A stretch of 64,000 bases of DNA, taken from the NCBI GenBank assembly GCA_021442155.1, contig CM038218.1, positions 64,416,474-64,480,473 of the forward strand. The letters run 5' to 3'. The stretch comes from Cymbidium sinense (taxonomy: Eukaryota; Streptophyta; Magnoliopsida; Asparagales; Orchidaceae). Position 1 is the first letter of the stretch. Each line of letters opens with the position of its first letter. Shown here piece by piece: positions 33,650 to 46,289 of this stretch. The notes beneath the pieces were generated by a model. The model did no database searches. It had not been told where the DNA came from and worked only from the letters and a program-made list of their open reading frames with translations. The position numbers and the translations under genes are program-made.

Positions 33650-35085
33650 ATGGCGGAGGCTCGGTCTCTGTGAATCCCCGACGTCGCCTCTCGGCCCACA
33701 CCGACTTTGCTCTCGACTCTGGTTTTGATTGATTGCACTGTTGTAATGCTGTTAAATCATTCAAAGATGCTTTATCTGGTAAGATCCCTAGCTCGAATGC
33801 TTCAGTTAATCTCATTTCGACTTCTTATCGTGGATTGCCGGCAGTAATGTGTTCTGATCAGGATGTTGAGAAACTTGCTAAGCCCTTCGAGTTCGCTTTG
33901 GTGGGTAAATTCTCCCTTAGACGCCCAACTCTTGATAACATTCGCACTTTCTTTCATAATTTAAAATTAACGGGTTCTTTCTCTATCGAGCTGATCGATC
34001 CCTGTCACATTCTTATTCAACTTTCTAATGATTTAGATTACTCGGGTTTTTATTCGTCGTTCTTATTTTGTGCATAATTGTCAAATCACGAAATGGTGCC
34101 TATTTGATGTCAAAGAAGAATCTCCCATTGTCCCTCTTTGGCTTGCTTTTTTCATGCGAATACATTATGTCACTCATCAAGTTTTGTTTCTTTGTCTTTT
34201 GGTAGACCTCTCCAAATAGATCAAAACGCGACCAATAGATCTAGGCCATCTGCTCATATTCTCGTTGAGATAGACATCACAAAGAAATATCCCAAAGAGG
34301 TTTGGATTGGCTCGAAAAATTTGGATATAGTCAAAAATCAATTCAAAATTTTCCTTTTCGCACTCCGTAAGATTCACGGACACGATCACTCAGTTGCTTT
34401 GTGCTTCATCCTAATCTCGTGAAAAATTACCCGAATATACTACCATTAATGGAACTGGAAAACCAATACTTTAGCATACGTGCCTAAAGATACTCAAAAA
34501 GAACCTCTCCTACCTACACCTCCTACTGATCTATCTAGTGGCAAACAATCTGACCTTGGTACTAAAACAACCAATGAGGGGTGTGATGTTACCAATGGCA
34601 ATTTACCTAACTTCACCCCTGCTTGTAATAATTTGGTTTCCCATGATAGCTCTTTGCTTCATTTAAATCCTACTGAAAATCTGAATGGTAGCCTCATATT
34701 GGACACCCAATTAAACAATTTGAATGGGAATCATATAATGGACCAAATCAATAATGACCCTATGGTTTCAGAACATATTGAGAAAGATATTTGTATTACG
34801 AATGGTGCCACAACTTCCACATCTATTTCCCTTCAGAGTGATATCCAATTGATCCCAATTTCTCATACTCTATCCGATACGGAAGAAGGTGAAATCCCCT
34901 CTTCTAAATCATTGATAGATTCTTCTATTATTCCGGAACCCATAAATCAATCTCTTTCTGATGGAGATAATTTGGATTCTGAGAGACCCTTTCAAATTGT
35001 TAAAAACAAAAAATCCTTCAAAGCAAAATTTTCTAATAATAACCTCTCTAGAATCACTCGCTCTTCTTCCACCCCACACAAGTAA
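33650..35085 (+). pseudogene. L1 ORF1 (DUF4283-like RNA-binding protein), frameshifted
   Basis: From ATGGCGGAGG at 33,650 the frame is broken early by small indels. At 33,733-34,077 it reads KPFEFALVGKFSLRRPTLDN, FFHNLKLTGSF and LIQLSNDLDY, the DUF4283 pattern of plant L1 ORF1 proteins. It continues in other frames with YFVHNCQITKW and PIVPLWLAF (near 34,130). At 34,138-34,422 FGRPLQIDQNATNRSRPSAH and EIDITKKYPKEVWIG follow, the segment before the usual zinc knuckle; I do not see the knuckle. An open 201-codon tail (34,480-35,085) is polar and ends in RITRSSSTPHK. Role in the family: binding the element RNA as part of its RNP. Confidence 0.75.
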
Positions 35086-35140
35086 TGTGCCATCATTTCT
35101 CCTTTCTCTTTTTTTTCTTTTCCCTTTTGGTTGTCCCCTT

Positions 35141-36868
35141 ATGATTAAATTTCTTATTTGGAATATCCGGGGTTGTGGGTCTCTTCTGTCCAATCGTTAG
35201 AGTCTTTGTCGTGTTCATAATATCAAGTTACTTGTTCTTATTGAACCTTTCATTAATTCTTCTAAGATTGCTTTTGTCGCTAGATCCCTTGGCTTTCATA
35301 ATTTCTTCTTCAATCTTAATAATAAAATTTGGTGCTTTTGGCACAACTCCATCACCATTTCCATCATTGATAATCTTGACCAATTGGTTAATGTCAAAAT
35401 CTCCTTAGGTGACTTATCAGCTTTTGGCTCTTTTATCTATGCCTCTTGTAATAGAGCTGGTAGGAACATCCTTTGGAATCACTTACGCACCTTCGCCTCC
35501 TCGGCTAACCTTCCCTGGTTAGTTGGAGGTGATTTCAATACTATCATAGCTAGTTTTGAAAGAAGGGGAGGATGTTCTCCTAACCTTCATTCCATGGAGG
35601 ACTTCTCAAATATGACCCTTGATTGTAATTTGATCGACATTGGTTTCACTGGGTCTAACTTCATGTGGCACTAGGCTTTGGCAGCGTCTTGATAGGTTTT
35701 TTAATTCTCTTTGGATCAATCTCACCACTATTGAGCATTTGAGCAGAACTTTGTCTGACCATGCTCCTCTCTTGATTTCCTTCAATAATCCCCCCCCCAA
35801 ACCCGTCTACTCCCTCCTTTAGATTTCAAAACATGTGGACCCAACATAGTGACTTCACCAATGTCCTCCACTAATTGGATGGCCCTGTTTTCCTGATAAT
35901 TCTATTAAAGGTATGACTCATCTTTGGCTTAAGCTCAAAAGACTTAAACAAAATCTTAATTGGTGGAACAAACACATTTTAAAATCTTTTCACAAATCTT
36001 AAAGCTATGGAACAAGAGGTTTGTTCTCTTGAAGATCTGTCTTAAGCGATCCTAGTAAACTTGAGGAGTTGAACATTGCCAAGAATAACTTGCTTAATTA
36101 TCAAAACATGGAAGAAACCTGGCGTCAAAAAGCAAAACAAATATATTGATGGTGACAGAAACACCGGTACTTTCATGCCATTTGTAATAAATGGAAAGCC
36201 TTAAACTTGATTAAGAAAATTAAGAATTCTAATGGTGAATGGATAGATAACAATGATATTAAGGATTACGTCATTCATCATTTCCAAACTTTATTAAATT
36301 CTAAGCCGTTCTAGATACTTTATCAAACACCCATCTTATTCCTTCTATGATTAACGTGAGGATAATCATTTACTCACTATGTGTCCTTGAAGAGGAGATT
36401 AGTAATACTCTTAAGAACATGAACATTAACTCTGTCGTACGATGGCTATCGACCCACTTCTTTTCAATTGTTGGCCATTTATTAAAACCGATTTAGTTAA
36501 TGTTATTGATTTCTTTGATGGCAATCCCATTCCCAAATACTTTTTTAGCACTTCTATTGTCCTTATTTCCCAAAAGTAACAATCCACGAATCTTGGGGGT
36601 GATTTTAGACCGATTAGTCTTTGCACCTTTTTCAAAACTCATTACTAAATTAATAAATAATAGCTTAGCCCTTTGCTTCCTAAAATCATCTCCCTAATCA
36701 AAGCTGGTTTTGTTAAACACGAACAATATCGGATAATATTCTTCTCAAGAAATGGTTCATGACATTGATATCAATTCTAGAGGAGGCAACATCTTATTCA
36801 AAGCTGGACATCGCTAAAGCCTTTGATAATCTCTCATGGGACTTTCTCTTTCAAATCTGAATTTGTTT
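35141..36868 (+). pseudogene. L1 ORF2, endonuclease and partial reverse transcriptase
   Basis: From ATG 35,141: MIKFLIWNIRGCGS, the canonical start of the plant L1 endonuclease. Then IEPFI (near 35,240), NLPWLVGGDFNTI (35,503 on) with the GDFN motif, ERRGG, and TGSNFMWH (near 35,648). SDHAPLLISF (near 35,752) gives the terminal SDH catalytic motif. RT pieces follow in several frames: LEEEISNTLKNMN (36,387 on), LITKLINNSLA (near 36,637), AGFVKHE, TISDNIL (near 36,727) and KLDIAKAFDNLSWDF (near 36,800). Sequence identity is lost after about 36,870, before the RT active site. Many frameshifts show it is inactive. Confidence 0.82.
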
Positions 36869-36870
36869 GG

Positions 36871-37573
36871 TTTTGATAGTTTTATCAGTTATAATAGCAA
36901 GAAACATAGAAGGTCAAATGATGTCAAGCACTTCAACTAAATTTGGGTTGGACATTAATTTTTGCATGCTTCAAATGACAACTGATGAAGAATGTCATAA
37001 GATCAATTGACATTAGACTATTTAACTCATCAATCCATACATGAGAAAAGATCAAATATTCATAAGTACATACATCATACATTGGTGGCTGAATGATGTT
37101 AAATGCCATTCTTTGATAGGTATCAAATAATGATAGATGAGGAATGTTAAAAGTCAGTGATGTCAAATAGGCTAACTCAATCATTTCTTTTTAGTGGGGA
37201 GAACGAGCAACCAAAAATTTTATGTTAAATGTCAACAAGTGATAGATGTAGGAATGTTGGACGTCAAGTTACATTAAAAGCTTGAATCAATCATTCTTCT
37301 TATAAAATGAGAATGTGAGCAACTATATATCCTAAAGCATTACATCATATTAAGAATCAATCTTACAAGTGGCCACCATGCAACCCTCCAAAATTTAGAA
37401 TTGACTGATCTGCTCTTGATGCAACAAAGAGAACCCTCAAGGTGATCCTTTTGAAAGTCTTCTCAAGAGTGACTTTGATGACTCCTAATTCTTCTTGAAA
37501 TCCTTTGGCTCCCATTACTCTAGCATTTATAGACACTAAATAACAAAAGACAAAATAATTAAAAAAGTAATAT
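36871..37573. other. Unrecognised DNA between the LINE and X2
   Basis: It holds an imperfect direct repeat of about 110 bp (starting near 37,131 and 37,241, sharing GATAGATG(A/T)AGGAATGTT and GAATCAATCATT). Bases 37,569-37,573 (AATAT) are the target-site candidate of X2. No gene or known element was recognised. Its sharp left edge suggests it arrived by insertion or deletion. Confidence 0.4.
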
Positions 37574-38109
37574 TATTGACCTCACTTTTGGAGTGAGTTC
37601 TCAACCTCCTCATCATAGATCTAGGACTCTTATAGACAGTAAGGGCTCCTTAGTCTTAAGACACTTCTAGTGATTAGGTGAACACTTAATCTAAGCCTAG
37701 AGACTTAGAAGGGTTAGTCATAGGAGTAGGCTATGTCTTAGGGACTTAGGGAGACTTGCCCATCCTATAGCCTAAACCTAATCCATGTTCTCCTTTTTAA
37801 AATAAACCCCAAATTCAAATTTAAAATCAAAATTTTAAAATCTACAATCAATCTCAACCACAAATCTAAGTTAAAAATCCTTCCTAAGCCTTATGATTGA
37901 AATCCATGGACTTAATCTTACCCAAATCCAATTCAATTCAGATTCAATTGCTTTTCTCAAAGATCAATTCAATCCCTCAATCATTTATCAAATTCAAATC
38001 CAAATTCAACTCCAAATGATTGAAATATACAATCAATCTCAGCACCAAATCCATCTTTTAAGCCATGTGATCCACTTTCATAAGCTTAGCCAAAATCTCC
38101 TTTAAATCA

Positions 38110-38660
38110 AGTCAAACTCAATTGATTTTCTTATAAATCAATTATTCTATCAATTATCTTCCTAAATATAAATGAAACCCACATTCAAATTATCAAAAAC
38201 TAAATCAAACTAAAACAAATCAAGCTAAGACCCTTCCTAAGCCATATGGACCTACCTTCATGAGCTTAGCTAAATCTTAACCCAAATCAACCAAAAATCA
38301 ATTGATTAATTTTTATAAATCAATAATATATTCAATCATTTTCACAAATATAAATGAAACCCACATTCCAATGATAGAAATTAAATCAAACTAAATCAAA
38401 TTCTCTTCTAAGCCCTTTGACCTACCTCCATGAGCTTAGCCAAATTTGCCTTCACTTCAAACCCAATTGATTTCTTATAAATCAATTATATATTCAATTA
38501 TCTTACCAAATTTAAATGAAATATACATACAAATAGCAAAAATCAAAATCAAAATCAAATCAAAACCCAATTTGAACCCTTTAAGCCAATTCTTTGGACT
38601 TAACCAAAACTCATCTAAATCAAGCCAAAATCAATATATTTTCTCTTGAATCAATCGCTA
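38110..38660 (+). repeat. U3 tandem units with short hairpins (X2)
   Basis: About four units of roughly 170 bp, several with a palindromic core such as AATTGATTT (38,120-38,128), loop, AAATCAATT (38,135-38,143). Similar cores lie near 38,300 and 38,465. Each unit ends in a CTAAGCC...ACCT(A/C)C(C/T)..GAGCTTAGC phrase. The same array is in X3 near 61,900-62,480 and X4 near 51,960-52,600. Confidence 0.65.
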
Positions 38661-39550
38661 TTTTAATCATCTATCCAAATGTAAATAAAATCTACAATTA
38701 TCAAGCCAAATTCAATTCAACTCAAGTCAAACCCATCTTAGCCCTTTTGAGTTGAAAATCCCAGATGAACCAAAACTCATCAAAGCCCAAATTGATTGTA
38801 GTTAAATTTATATTTTAATCCTAAGCTCATATATGAATTCAACTAAACCTTAATCAAACCAAAACTAAGACAATTAACCTATTTAGGTTTATTTGACCCA
38901 AAGTGACATAAAGAACCCATTTGAATCAAGTTCTAGTTCAACCCAAATTGGATTGAACCAAGCTCATCCAAACCTCATACCATGACTATTGATCATCCTA
39001 GGATGATCGATTATCTTAAATTAGGTCAAATGAAGTCAACTTGGCTATTTGACCAAGTCAACCCTTAACCCATTTGAAGCCCAAATTAGTCAAAACTCAT
39101 CCTACATCAAATAAATTGAAACCATTGATTCACATCAACCCATAATAATGATTGAACATGACTTGACCATCAATTGAGCCAAATCAAATCCAATTGGCCA
39201 TTTGACCCAAGTTGACCCAAATTGGCCTAAAGGGCCAAAATAGATCAAATCATGATCCAACCCAAATTGATCACAACCTATGGCTCAAGTTCATTCCAAA
39301 TTGATTATTGAACTTAACCAAAGCCATAGTGAACTTTTGGCCAATTTAACCATTTGATCAACAAATTGACTTAAATTGACAAATCAAAATAAACCAAATT
39401 AAATCCAAATCAATTCAAAGCTAAAACATACAATCATCATCAATTAACCAATTGAACTTGAACCAACACCTAACCCAATCCAATTTGACTAATTTGGTCA
39501 AATTGGTTAACTCGACCCATTTGACCCATTTGATTTCAAATGTGTCAAAA

Positions 39551-39741
39551 TCAAACTTAGGCCAAATTGCTTGAAACCACTTGAACCAAAACTCTTCAAA
39601 CCATCATTTGAACTAAACCTAAGTTTGGTTTGACCCAATTTGATGAAAATCAAACCTAAGCCAAATTGATTGAAACCACTTGAACCAAAACTCTTCAAAC
39701 CATCATTTGAACCAAGCCTTGGTTTGACCCAATTTGACCAA
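39551..39741 (+). repeat. 99 bp direct duplication in X2 U3
   Basis: TCAAAC(T/C)TA at 39,551 and again at 39,650. The two copies are almost identical through GAAACCACTTGAACCAAAAC and GACCCAATTTGA. Confidence 0.75.
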
Positions 39742-42636
39742 TTGGTCAACCTAACCCAACATGACCCAAATGACCCAAATTGAGCCAAATCCCTTGAAAC
39801 CAAGCCTTGGCCAATTAGAACTTGACCAAACGCGACCCAAACCCATTTTGGGTCAGCCTAAAATCAGCCCAAATCTAATTGGAGCCAAACCCAATGAGAT
39901 TTCCCTTGGATATGCCACTCCACATGGGATTTTGCCCAAAATAGCAAAGTCCACTCTCCATCACCCATGCCAGCCATCAAACACCCCATTTTGGGGTCTA
40001 ACCTAGCTACCTAGCCCACCCTAAGTAGGCCAGGCTTGCCATGGACCAAAGGGAGGTGAGTTAACTCATCTCCCTCATAAACTAAAATCCATAGGATACA
40101 AGGAAGTGCAATCAAACCAAATACAACCTTGAGCTTCCTGCCAGCACTCCCTCCACTCAAGTTGAGCCACATGGAGGTGATGGAGACAACTTTAGAGCTC
40201 TGGCAGTGACTAGCTGGCCAAAAAAATTGGAGCATCCCATCCATCCATAATAATGAGGGATATACCCCTCAATTCCGGAAGACCCCATTCGATTTGTCTG
40301 AGCTTCATAAGTGAATTTTGAGTCTCTTAGTGAGCTCTCAAGTGTTCCCAAAGCTTCCCTCATCAAAATTTCTCCTTCCTGAGTAAAATCGAAATAGGAC
40401 ACGTCCTCTTCAATCCCAACTACCTCAATTTTCCACTTGAATCAAATTGGTCATTCCCACACCATATCCTCGACCAATTGAAGCTAAAGGAAATGCTTCC
40501 CGAGCTCCAAATCCACCAGAGCTAGGAGTTCAATTGAAGCCGAAGCTCCAACCAAAAGGTCTTGGCCTCCCGAGCAATACACTTGGAATCAACTCAATTG
40601 CCGCTCAATAGGGCTTCATGTCTACTAAACAAAGCTACCTCAAGCATATGAGCCATCAGTCTTAGCTTCGACGAGGTAATTCCATTGAAATCGACCCCTA
40701 GGTGAAATGTTTTTGGAGCTTTTAGAAGAGAATGTGTATGTGCACCGATCATAGCCATTGTATCTTCTTAGATCCTTTGCGTGAAGGTGTGGGATCAATT
40801 TGGAGTGAATCCAAGCTCGGGTAAGCTTAGATCACACGAGCAATGGCGGACGGGCTCTGTCTCTCTTCGCTCGAGGGAAGGTAGATCACGTGCCGTCCAT
40901 TCAATGTGATCGAAATGAACGACCATGATTAGATTCATTAGATCATCTTATTTAATCCTTTGTTAATCGCAAGATTAATCATGGTCGTCCGATCTTAGAT
41001 GGGGCCGCTTCCCTCACTGACTTAGCATTGATGACGAAAACTTAAATATCCAATCTTACAATGCTACATGGAAAGCACGCCGCATCAGCGTGCCATGTGG
41101 CGCCAACATGATTAGGATTAATTAAGGCTAATTAATTCAAATTTAATGCTGAAATTTTATAAAATTATAACAAATTATAGAAAAATCTAAAAAATGCAAA
41201 TAAATGCTCATTTAAAAGATATTTCAGAGAGGAATCCATTAAAAATGTCTTTAATTGATTTTTGTAATAACCTTAATTAAGATTTAATTAAAAAATTAAT
41301 TATCTGAATTACTCCTTAATTAATTAACTAATTAACCTTAAACTTTTTGAGATTATTTAAAGGGATGACCTCTGCCTCTGCTAATTTTCTTGAGATTTAT
41401 TGGTTAATTAATTAGGAAAATTAATTGATGAAGCCCTAATTACCTTCTTAACTTAATTAAGGGTTAATTAAGCATGTGAACAGTAATTAATTAATCAATT
41501 GGGCTTCTTAATCACTGCCTGACAGTGAGGGCTTATGGAATTGGGTTGGGACCTCTTCCCTAATCCATTTTCCCTAAGTTCTCCTCACTTTAAAAAAATT
41601 AATTAACTAACTAATTACTTAATTAGTTAAATTTTGGTTCAATTACATCAAATCTTGTTTAATTAAATGAGGGGGGCTTATGGAATTTGGTTGGGACTCT
41701 TTCCCAACCTTTTCCTTAAGTCCATTTCATTTGATGGATAATTAATCAAATTTTGCAGATTAAGTAAGAGAAATTGATTAATTAATTAAAGATGTCATTA
41801 ATCAAATTAAAATTGCAATCATATCTGGTCTTGACTATTTAATTGAAGGTTAGAACCTTAGGTGTTTAATAGCATAAAGAAAGTTAATGAAATTATGATT
41901 AATCCATGTGTGGGGAAATCATAAAAGTAATTAAGTAAGTTTTTTAATCTAATTAACCAATAATTGTGAGCTAATTATATTAGGCCGTATTATTTCTAGG
42001 ACCATTGCTAATTTACTTTTCAATTTATTTACATATCGTGTTAGCCCATAATTATTTGGATAATTATGTTAAGGTAACATAGGTAAATATTATAACTTAA
42101 TTAATCCATAAAATTAATTTAATCATGTTTCATTAAACTAAATTAACTCACAAACATGGGAATGGGTTAGGATTAGCAAACTCCTTTTTACATTCCTTAA
42201 GCCAAATTGAACATGAAATTAAAAATGACATTAAGGAAGCTTTGGTTTATTTTAAATAATTTTATTTGATATGGTTGTCCTTAGGAACTAATTGGATTGA
42301 ATGAATCATATGCTTCTATTTGATTATTCCTTTCCAATCATGCTACATATTGTATGTTATTTGATTCCATGCATCCACCCCTCTTCAAAAATTTAATTAA
42401 TTCAAATAGTTTTACTTTATGATGTAAGCTTGCATGTGTTGATTTAATTTAATATATGTGTGGCTATTATCACTACTAAACTCAAATATATATTTCAAAA
42501 CCATATAAATGAATGGTAACATATATTGTGATGTTAGTTATAAATATATAGGATATGCTTGTGATTATACCTTAAGTATATGAAGTAAAGTCTCTTTCCT
42601 TTATTCACATGTTGATTTACATAACCATGAATGTAA

Positions 42637-42980
42637 GGAGTATATATCCTGGACATCCTGAGAATAAGAGGCTCTAAGTAGCCCCAAGGAGGTCATTTGA
42701 TTACCTCACTTCCCTGGTTTAAACAACAACACATACTTGTTTGATTTCACTCTTATGTATCTTTAACATAAGAATTTGGATAGAGCTTAAATCATATACA
42801 TAAGTAATTCCATTGAAGAAAATACAATCTTTGCATGATTTTCATCTTCTTAATTATAAATGCATGTGTTTGTAATTAAGAAAAATGGGTATATAGCCTA
42901 GACATCCTGGGAATATAAGACTTTAAGTGGCCCCAAGGAGGTCATTTGATTACCTCACTTTCTCAGTTAACAAAGGCACA

Positions 42981-43056
<76 letters not shown>

Positions 43057-43230
43057 TTGATTAGAGGATCATCAGATTCATTAATCATATAATTTGGAGC
43101 TTGCTTTCTTATATTCAAACATACAAATTTACATATGTTTGAATGCAAATGGATATATAGTTTGGATATCCCCAGAATAAGAGGCTTTAGCTAGCCCCAA
43201 GGAGGTCATTTGATTACCTCACTTCCCTGG
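42637..43230 (+). repeat. Three U5 repeat units in X2 LTR
   Basis: Units at about 42,637, 42,888 and 43,150. Each has GACATCC(T/C)(G/C)-type, AATA(A)GA(G)GCT, TAGCCCCAAGGAGGTC, ATTTGATTACCTCACTT and CC(C)(T)GGTTAA. CCAAGGAGGT and the later ACCTC...CCTGG form an imperfect stem. X1 and X4 have one unit, X3 has three. Confidence 0.75.
42984..43054. repeat. Compound microsatellite (TA)n(GT)n in X2 LTR
   Basis: About 16 TA units followed by about 19 GT units, placed between the second and third U5 units. It is absent from the other copies, so it expanded after X2 arose. Confidence 0.95.
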
Positions 43231-45843
43231 TTAATAATGACACATACCTATTTAATTTCATCACTGTGTATTTTTGTATAAGAATTTAGATAGAGCTTTA
43301 AGCTAATATGATTAAATAATTTAATCACATAAAAGAATATAAAATTCCACACACACATACATTCATTATTTAAGTGTGCTTTATATATAGATACACTTAG
43401 GATTAAATCATATGCATGATATTTGTGATGGAAAGGAATGATTTGATATGTGTCATATGTTAGTAATTCAATTAATTTAATCTTGAGATGCCTCACATGT
43501 TTAATGAAATTACTTAAAGTGAACTTAAACTCATGATTAATTAACTCATTCAATAAGTCATTCACTACAGAGAACTAAATCAAATTAATATGCTTTAAAA
43601 AGTGGCTTAAGGTAGGGATAAAAGAGAGCAATTCTCTTTTATTCTCTTTACACCACTTAATTGCTAAGTGTAAATCAAATGAAACAACAGAAAACACAAA
43701 GTAAAATCTATAAATCAATTAAATCACTTCATGTAAAATTCCCCTTTCATGTTAAATTGAATCCGTCTATGCTTTGAAAATTATACTCCTAATGCTTAGC
43801 AAGACTTACCACACAAGCCTTAACACACACATTAGAATTAAGTCATCACTTCTAGTTCTATGTTAGGACAGTGCATGGTATGATGTATATTTTATTTTAT
43901 AATTTATTATTTTAAAGATGTTAGGTGTATGCTTAGAGGATGTTAGGCCATGATTAGCCTAATCATATTTTCAGCAGGAGATTATTCTTAAAAGATGCTT
44001 AAAAATAAATATGAACACTCTCTTTTGTAGGTTGCTTAAGCCTTTAAGCATAATCCAAGTTAGGACAGATGGGCTTGGTTACCCATGTGCAGGGTGCTAA
44101 GTCCAACTTATAAACATAACTGCTTGGGAATGTATGTATGTTTTGCTAGCATCTATTTTGCAGGTGTAGTTAGATTTACTTTTTCTACTTTTAATATAAA
44201 TTTGTATTAGGAATTAGGATTAGTGCTATGGGGAATTAGAATGAGCATTGGCTAGAAGGCTTTGTCTTAGGGTGCCATGTGATGCCTTGAAGCCTACCAA
44301 ATCGAATGAGAAAATGAAGAAATAAAAGAGAAATGAAGAAAACCCCCCATTCATTTATAAATTATAATTATTATTTCATAATGGTTGTATAAGGGTAGAG
44401 CTTCGCTACCCATCTTTCTTTTCTTTGTATACCCATCTGCAGGCTTATTCTTTTGTGTTATCTTTATAAAACTGATTGATGTCATGTTTAAATTGCGCAT
44501 TAAAAATGACATGCTTTTCTTAATTTATTACATGAATGATGCCTTAATGTGTGGCCTAGATCTAATTAGGCTCTTAAGGTAAAATAAATTTTCTACCCCA
44601 ACTAATCACTCATAATTAAAATCTAAATAACTCATAACCTCACAATAAAATCCTAGGATGTAAATCAAGATAATTAAAAATATTTAATAATCCTTTAACT
44701 GAATGTTGTATGTTTCACATCATGCATTATGTTGAATCACTCTTTATAATGAGGCCTCTCATACGCATGGAGCTTGACTGTGAGGCATATGCTTGATGAA
44801 AACCTTCTTCTCTTCTAATTTGGCCCATGACTTAATTTATCATGCATTTAGGCATATAAAATATCCTAAACCCTTTATCCCAATGAAGTGTAAAAAATCA
44901 AATAAAATTTGAAAAGATTTGCATTTATAGATTAAGTCATTACTCATACCACTCATGATCTAGTCTCTTAGGGGAGTGGGTTTAAGGACTTTAGTCTCTT
45001 TTTAAATTAATAATAGCCCAACTATCTTGCAATTTCATATGACCAAACCACATGAATTTAAAAACTTAGGAGAAGTTAACTGGCTGCCACTCCAGGCTAT
45101 TATAAGTCTAGCAGTCGGGAAGTTTATCCTCTCTTGTGGAGGTAAACCTTATGCCCATCTCCGCTTAGATTTAAGTTGTGCTTTAGCTCTTACTAAAGCT
45201 CCTTAGATTTAGGATCTGAGGTAGCTATTTTCTTGCTACAAGCATAAATTCTCACATATCAAGGTTTCTCACAACCTTATGTTGATGGATTATAAGCCCT
45301 TGTAATCTAATAAAATTTCAACTCTAACAAAATAATTCTCTTCACTTCCAAATATATAAAGCCCAACCATAGGATAGATTGAAATGCTCACTAAGTTTTC
45401 TAGTATCGTGAGCATTCCCTACTCATCTCTTTTGGCTTCCAAAATAAGTCTTCTCCTTGATCCTTCCCATTTGATTTTCCAATATAGCCAATTTATTGAT
45501 AGTATATCCTTGAAATCTTTGGAGACAATAATTGCCTACTTTAATTGAGTATTCTAAGGAATTCACCTTAGAGGATATACTATGCTCCTAGGGAACTTTA
45601 GAACTATGTTTAATATAAACTCTGTTTTATTCATCCATATAAAGCAAAGGAAAAATCTCAGGTATATTCGAAGACCCATCATGCCTTAGGAGTCCTTATT
45701 AGGTGATTAGGTTCATTGAAAGGTGATGCCTATCTTTTGAGATAGTATATCATACTTCAATATCGTACCTGATCATTTCAATAAGTACCCCTATGATTTG
45801 TGTGGTGTCCCTCATACATACAAAAATAAACACCATAGATTTT

Positions 45844-45862
45844 CTAGCAGCTCCGATGGGGA
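45844..45862 (+). promoter_or_regulatory. Degenerate primer binding site of X2
   Basis: TAGCAGCTCCGATGGGGA starts 7 to 8 bases after the LTR end. It corresponds to TGGCGACTCC-AGGGGA of X1 and to the TGGCGACTCCGCTGGGGA type. Position and partial match support it. Confidence 0.6.
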
Positions 45863-46289
45863 GAGTTCATCTCTCCATCTATACTAGACAATTATTGTCT
45901 CTAAGCATTAACAGTGGACTTATATTTTATATAAGCTAAAGACTATATTTCTTTTTGTTGGCACTTAACTTATTTCATCCTTAAGCAAAGCCATCCAACA
46001 TCCTTTAGGTTTTAGGACCTCACTCAATGTAGGTCTTGAAACCCCTATTAGGTCCCCCAATAGATAAAAAATAAATCAACTAATGAAAGGAGATGACTAA
46101 AATCAGAATCTCTTTACCACTAGCTTGGTGAGGCAAGGTTCATCCCATATCTAAGAAAGTTAAAATTCAAACTAAATAAGTAAAGTCTTTTGCAAAATTT
46201 TTCAAAAATACTTTTTGTAAATGAAATCATGCACTTCACATAGCATAAAGTTTGCAGAATAAAAAATTTTCAAATCTCTTTTCAAAATA
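45863..46289 (+). other. X2 leader between PBS and hairpin array
   Basis: Homologous to 4,881-5,334 of X1. It includes the TTTAGGTTTTAGGACCT...AGGT(C)TTGAAACC inverted pair near 46,005-46,045. No gene. Confidence 0.55.

Larger units (their letters stand above)
33530..36870 (+). mobile_element. L1-type LINE lacking its 3' half
   Basis: A GC-richer leader (about 33,530-33,649) precedes ORF1 (33,650-35,085) and ORF2 (from 35,141). ORF2 is recognisable only through the endonuclease and the first part of RT. The catalytic YxDD-type motif, the rest of RT, RNase H, 3' UTR and poly(A) are all missing, because the sequence changes abruptly near 36,870. LINEs are usually truncated at the 5' end, so this is unusual. 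Confidence 0.82.
37574..45837 (+). repeat. LTR of X2, 8,264 bp
   Basis: The longest LTR of this family in the window. It is colinear with X1, X3 and X4. The extra length comes partly from three U5 units instead of one, a compound microsatellite and a 99 bp duplication. Short frames inside (for example 40,157-40,402 and 43,248-43,565) are not kept between copies and are not taken as genes. Confidence 0.8.

Noticed and set aside
35640..35822. Independent small gene
   Set aside because: It is the frameshifted continuation of the L1 endonuclease (TGSNFMWH then SDHAPLL).
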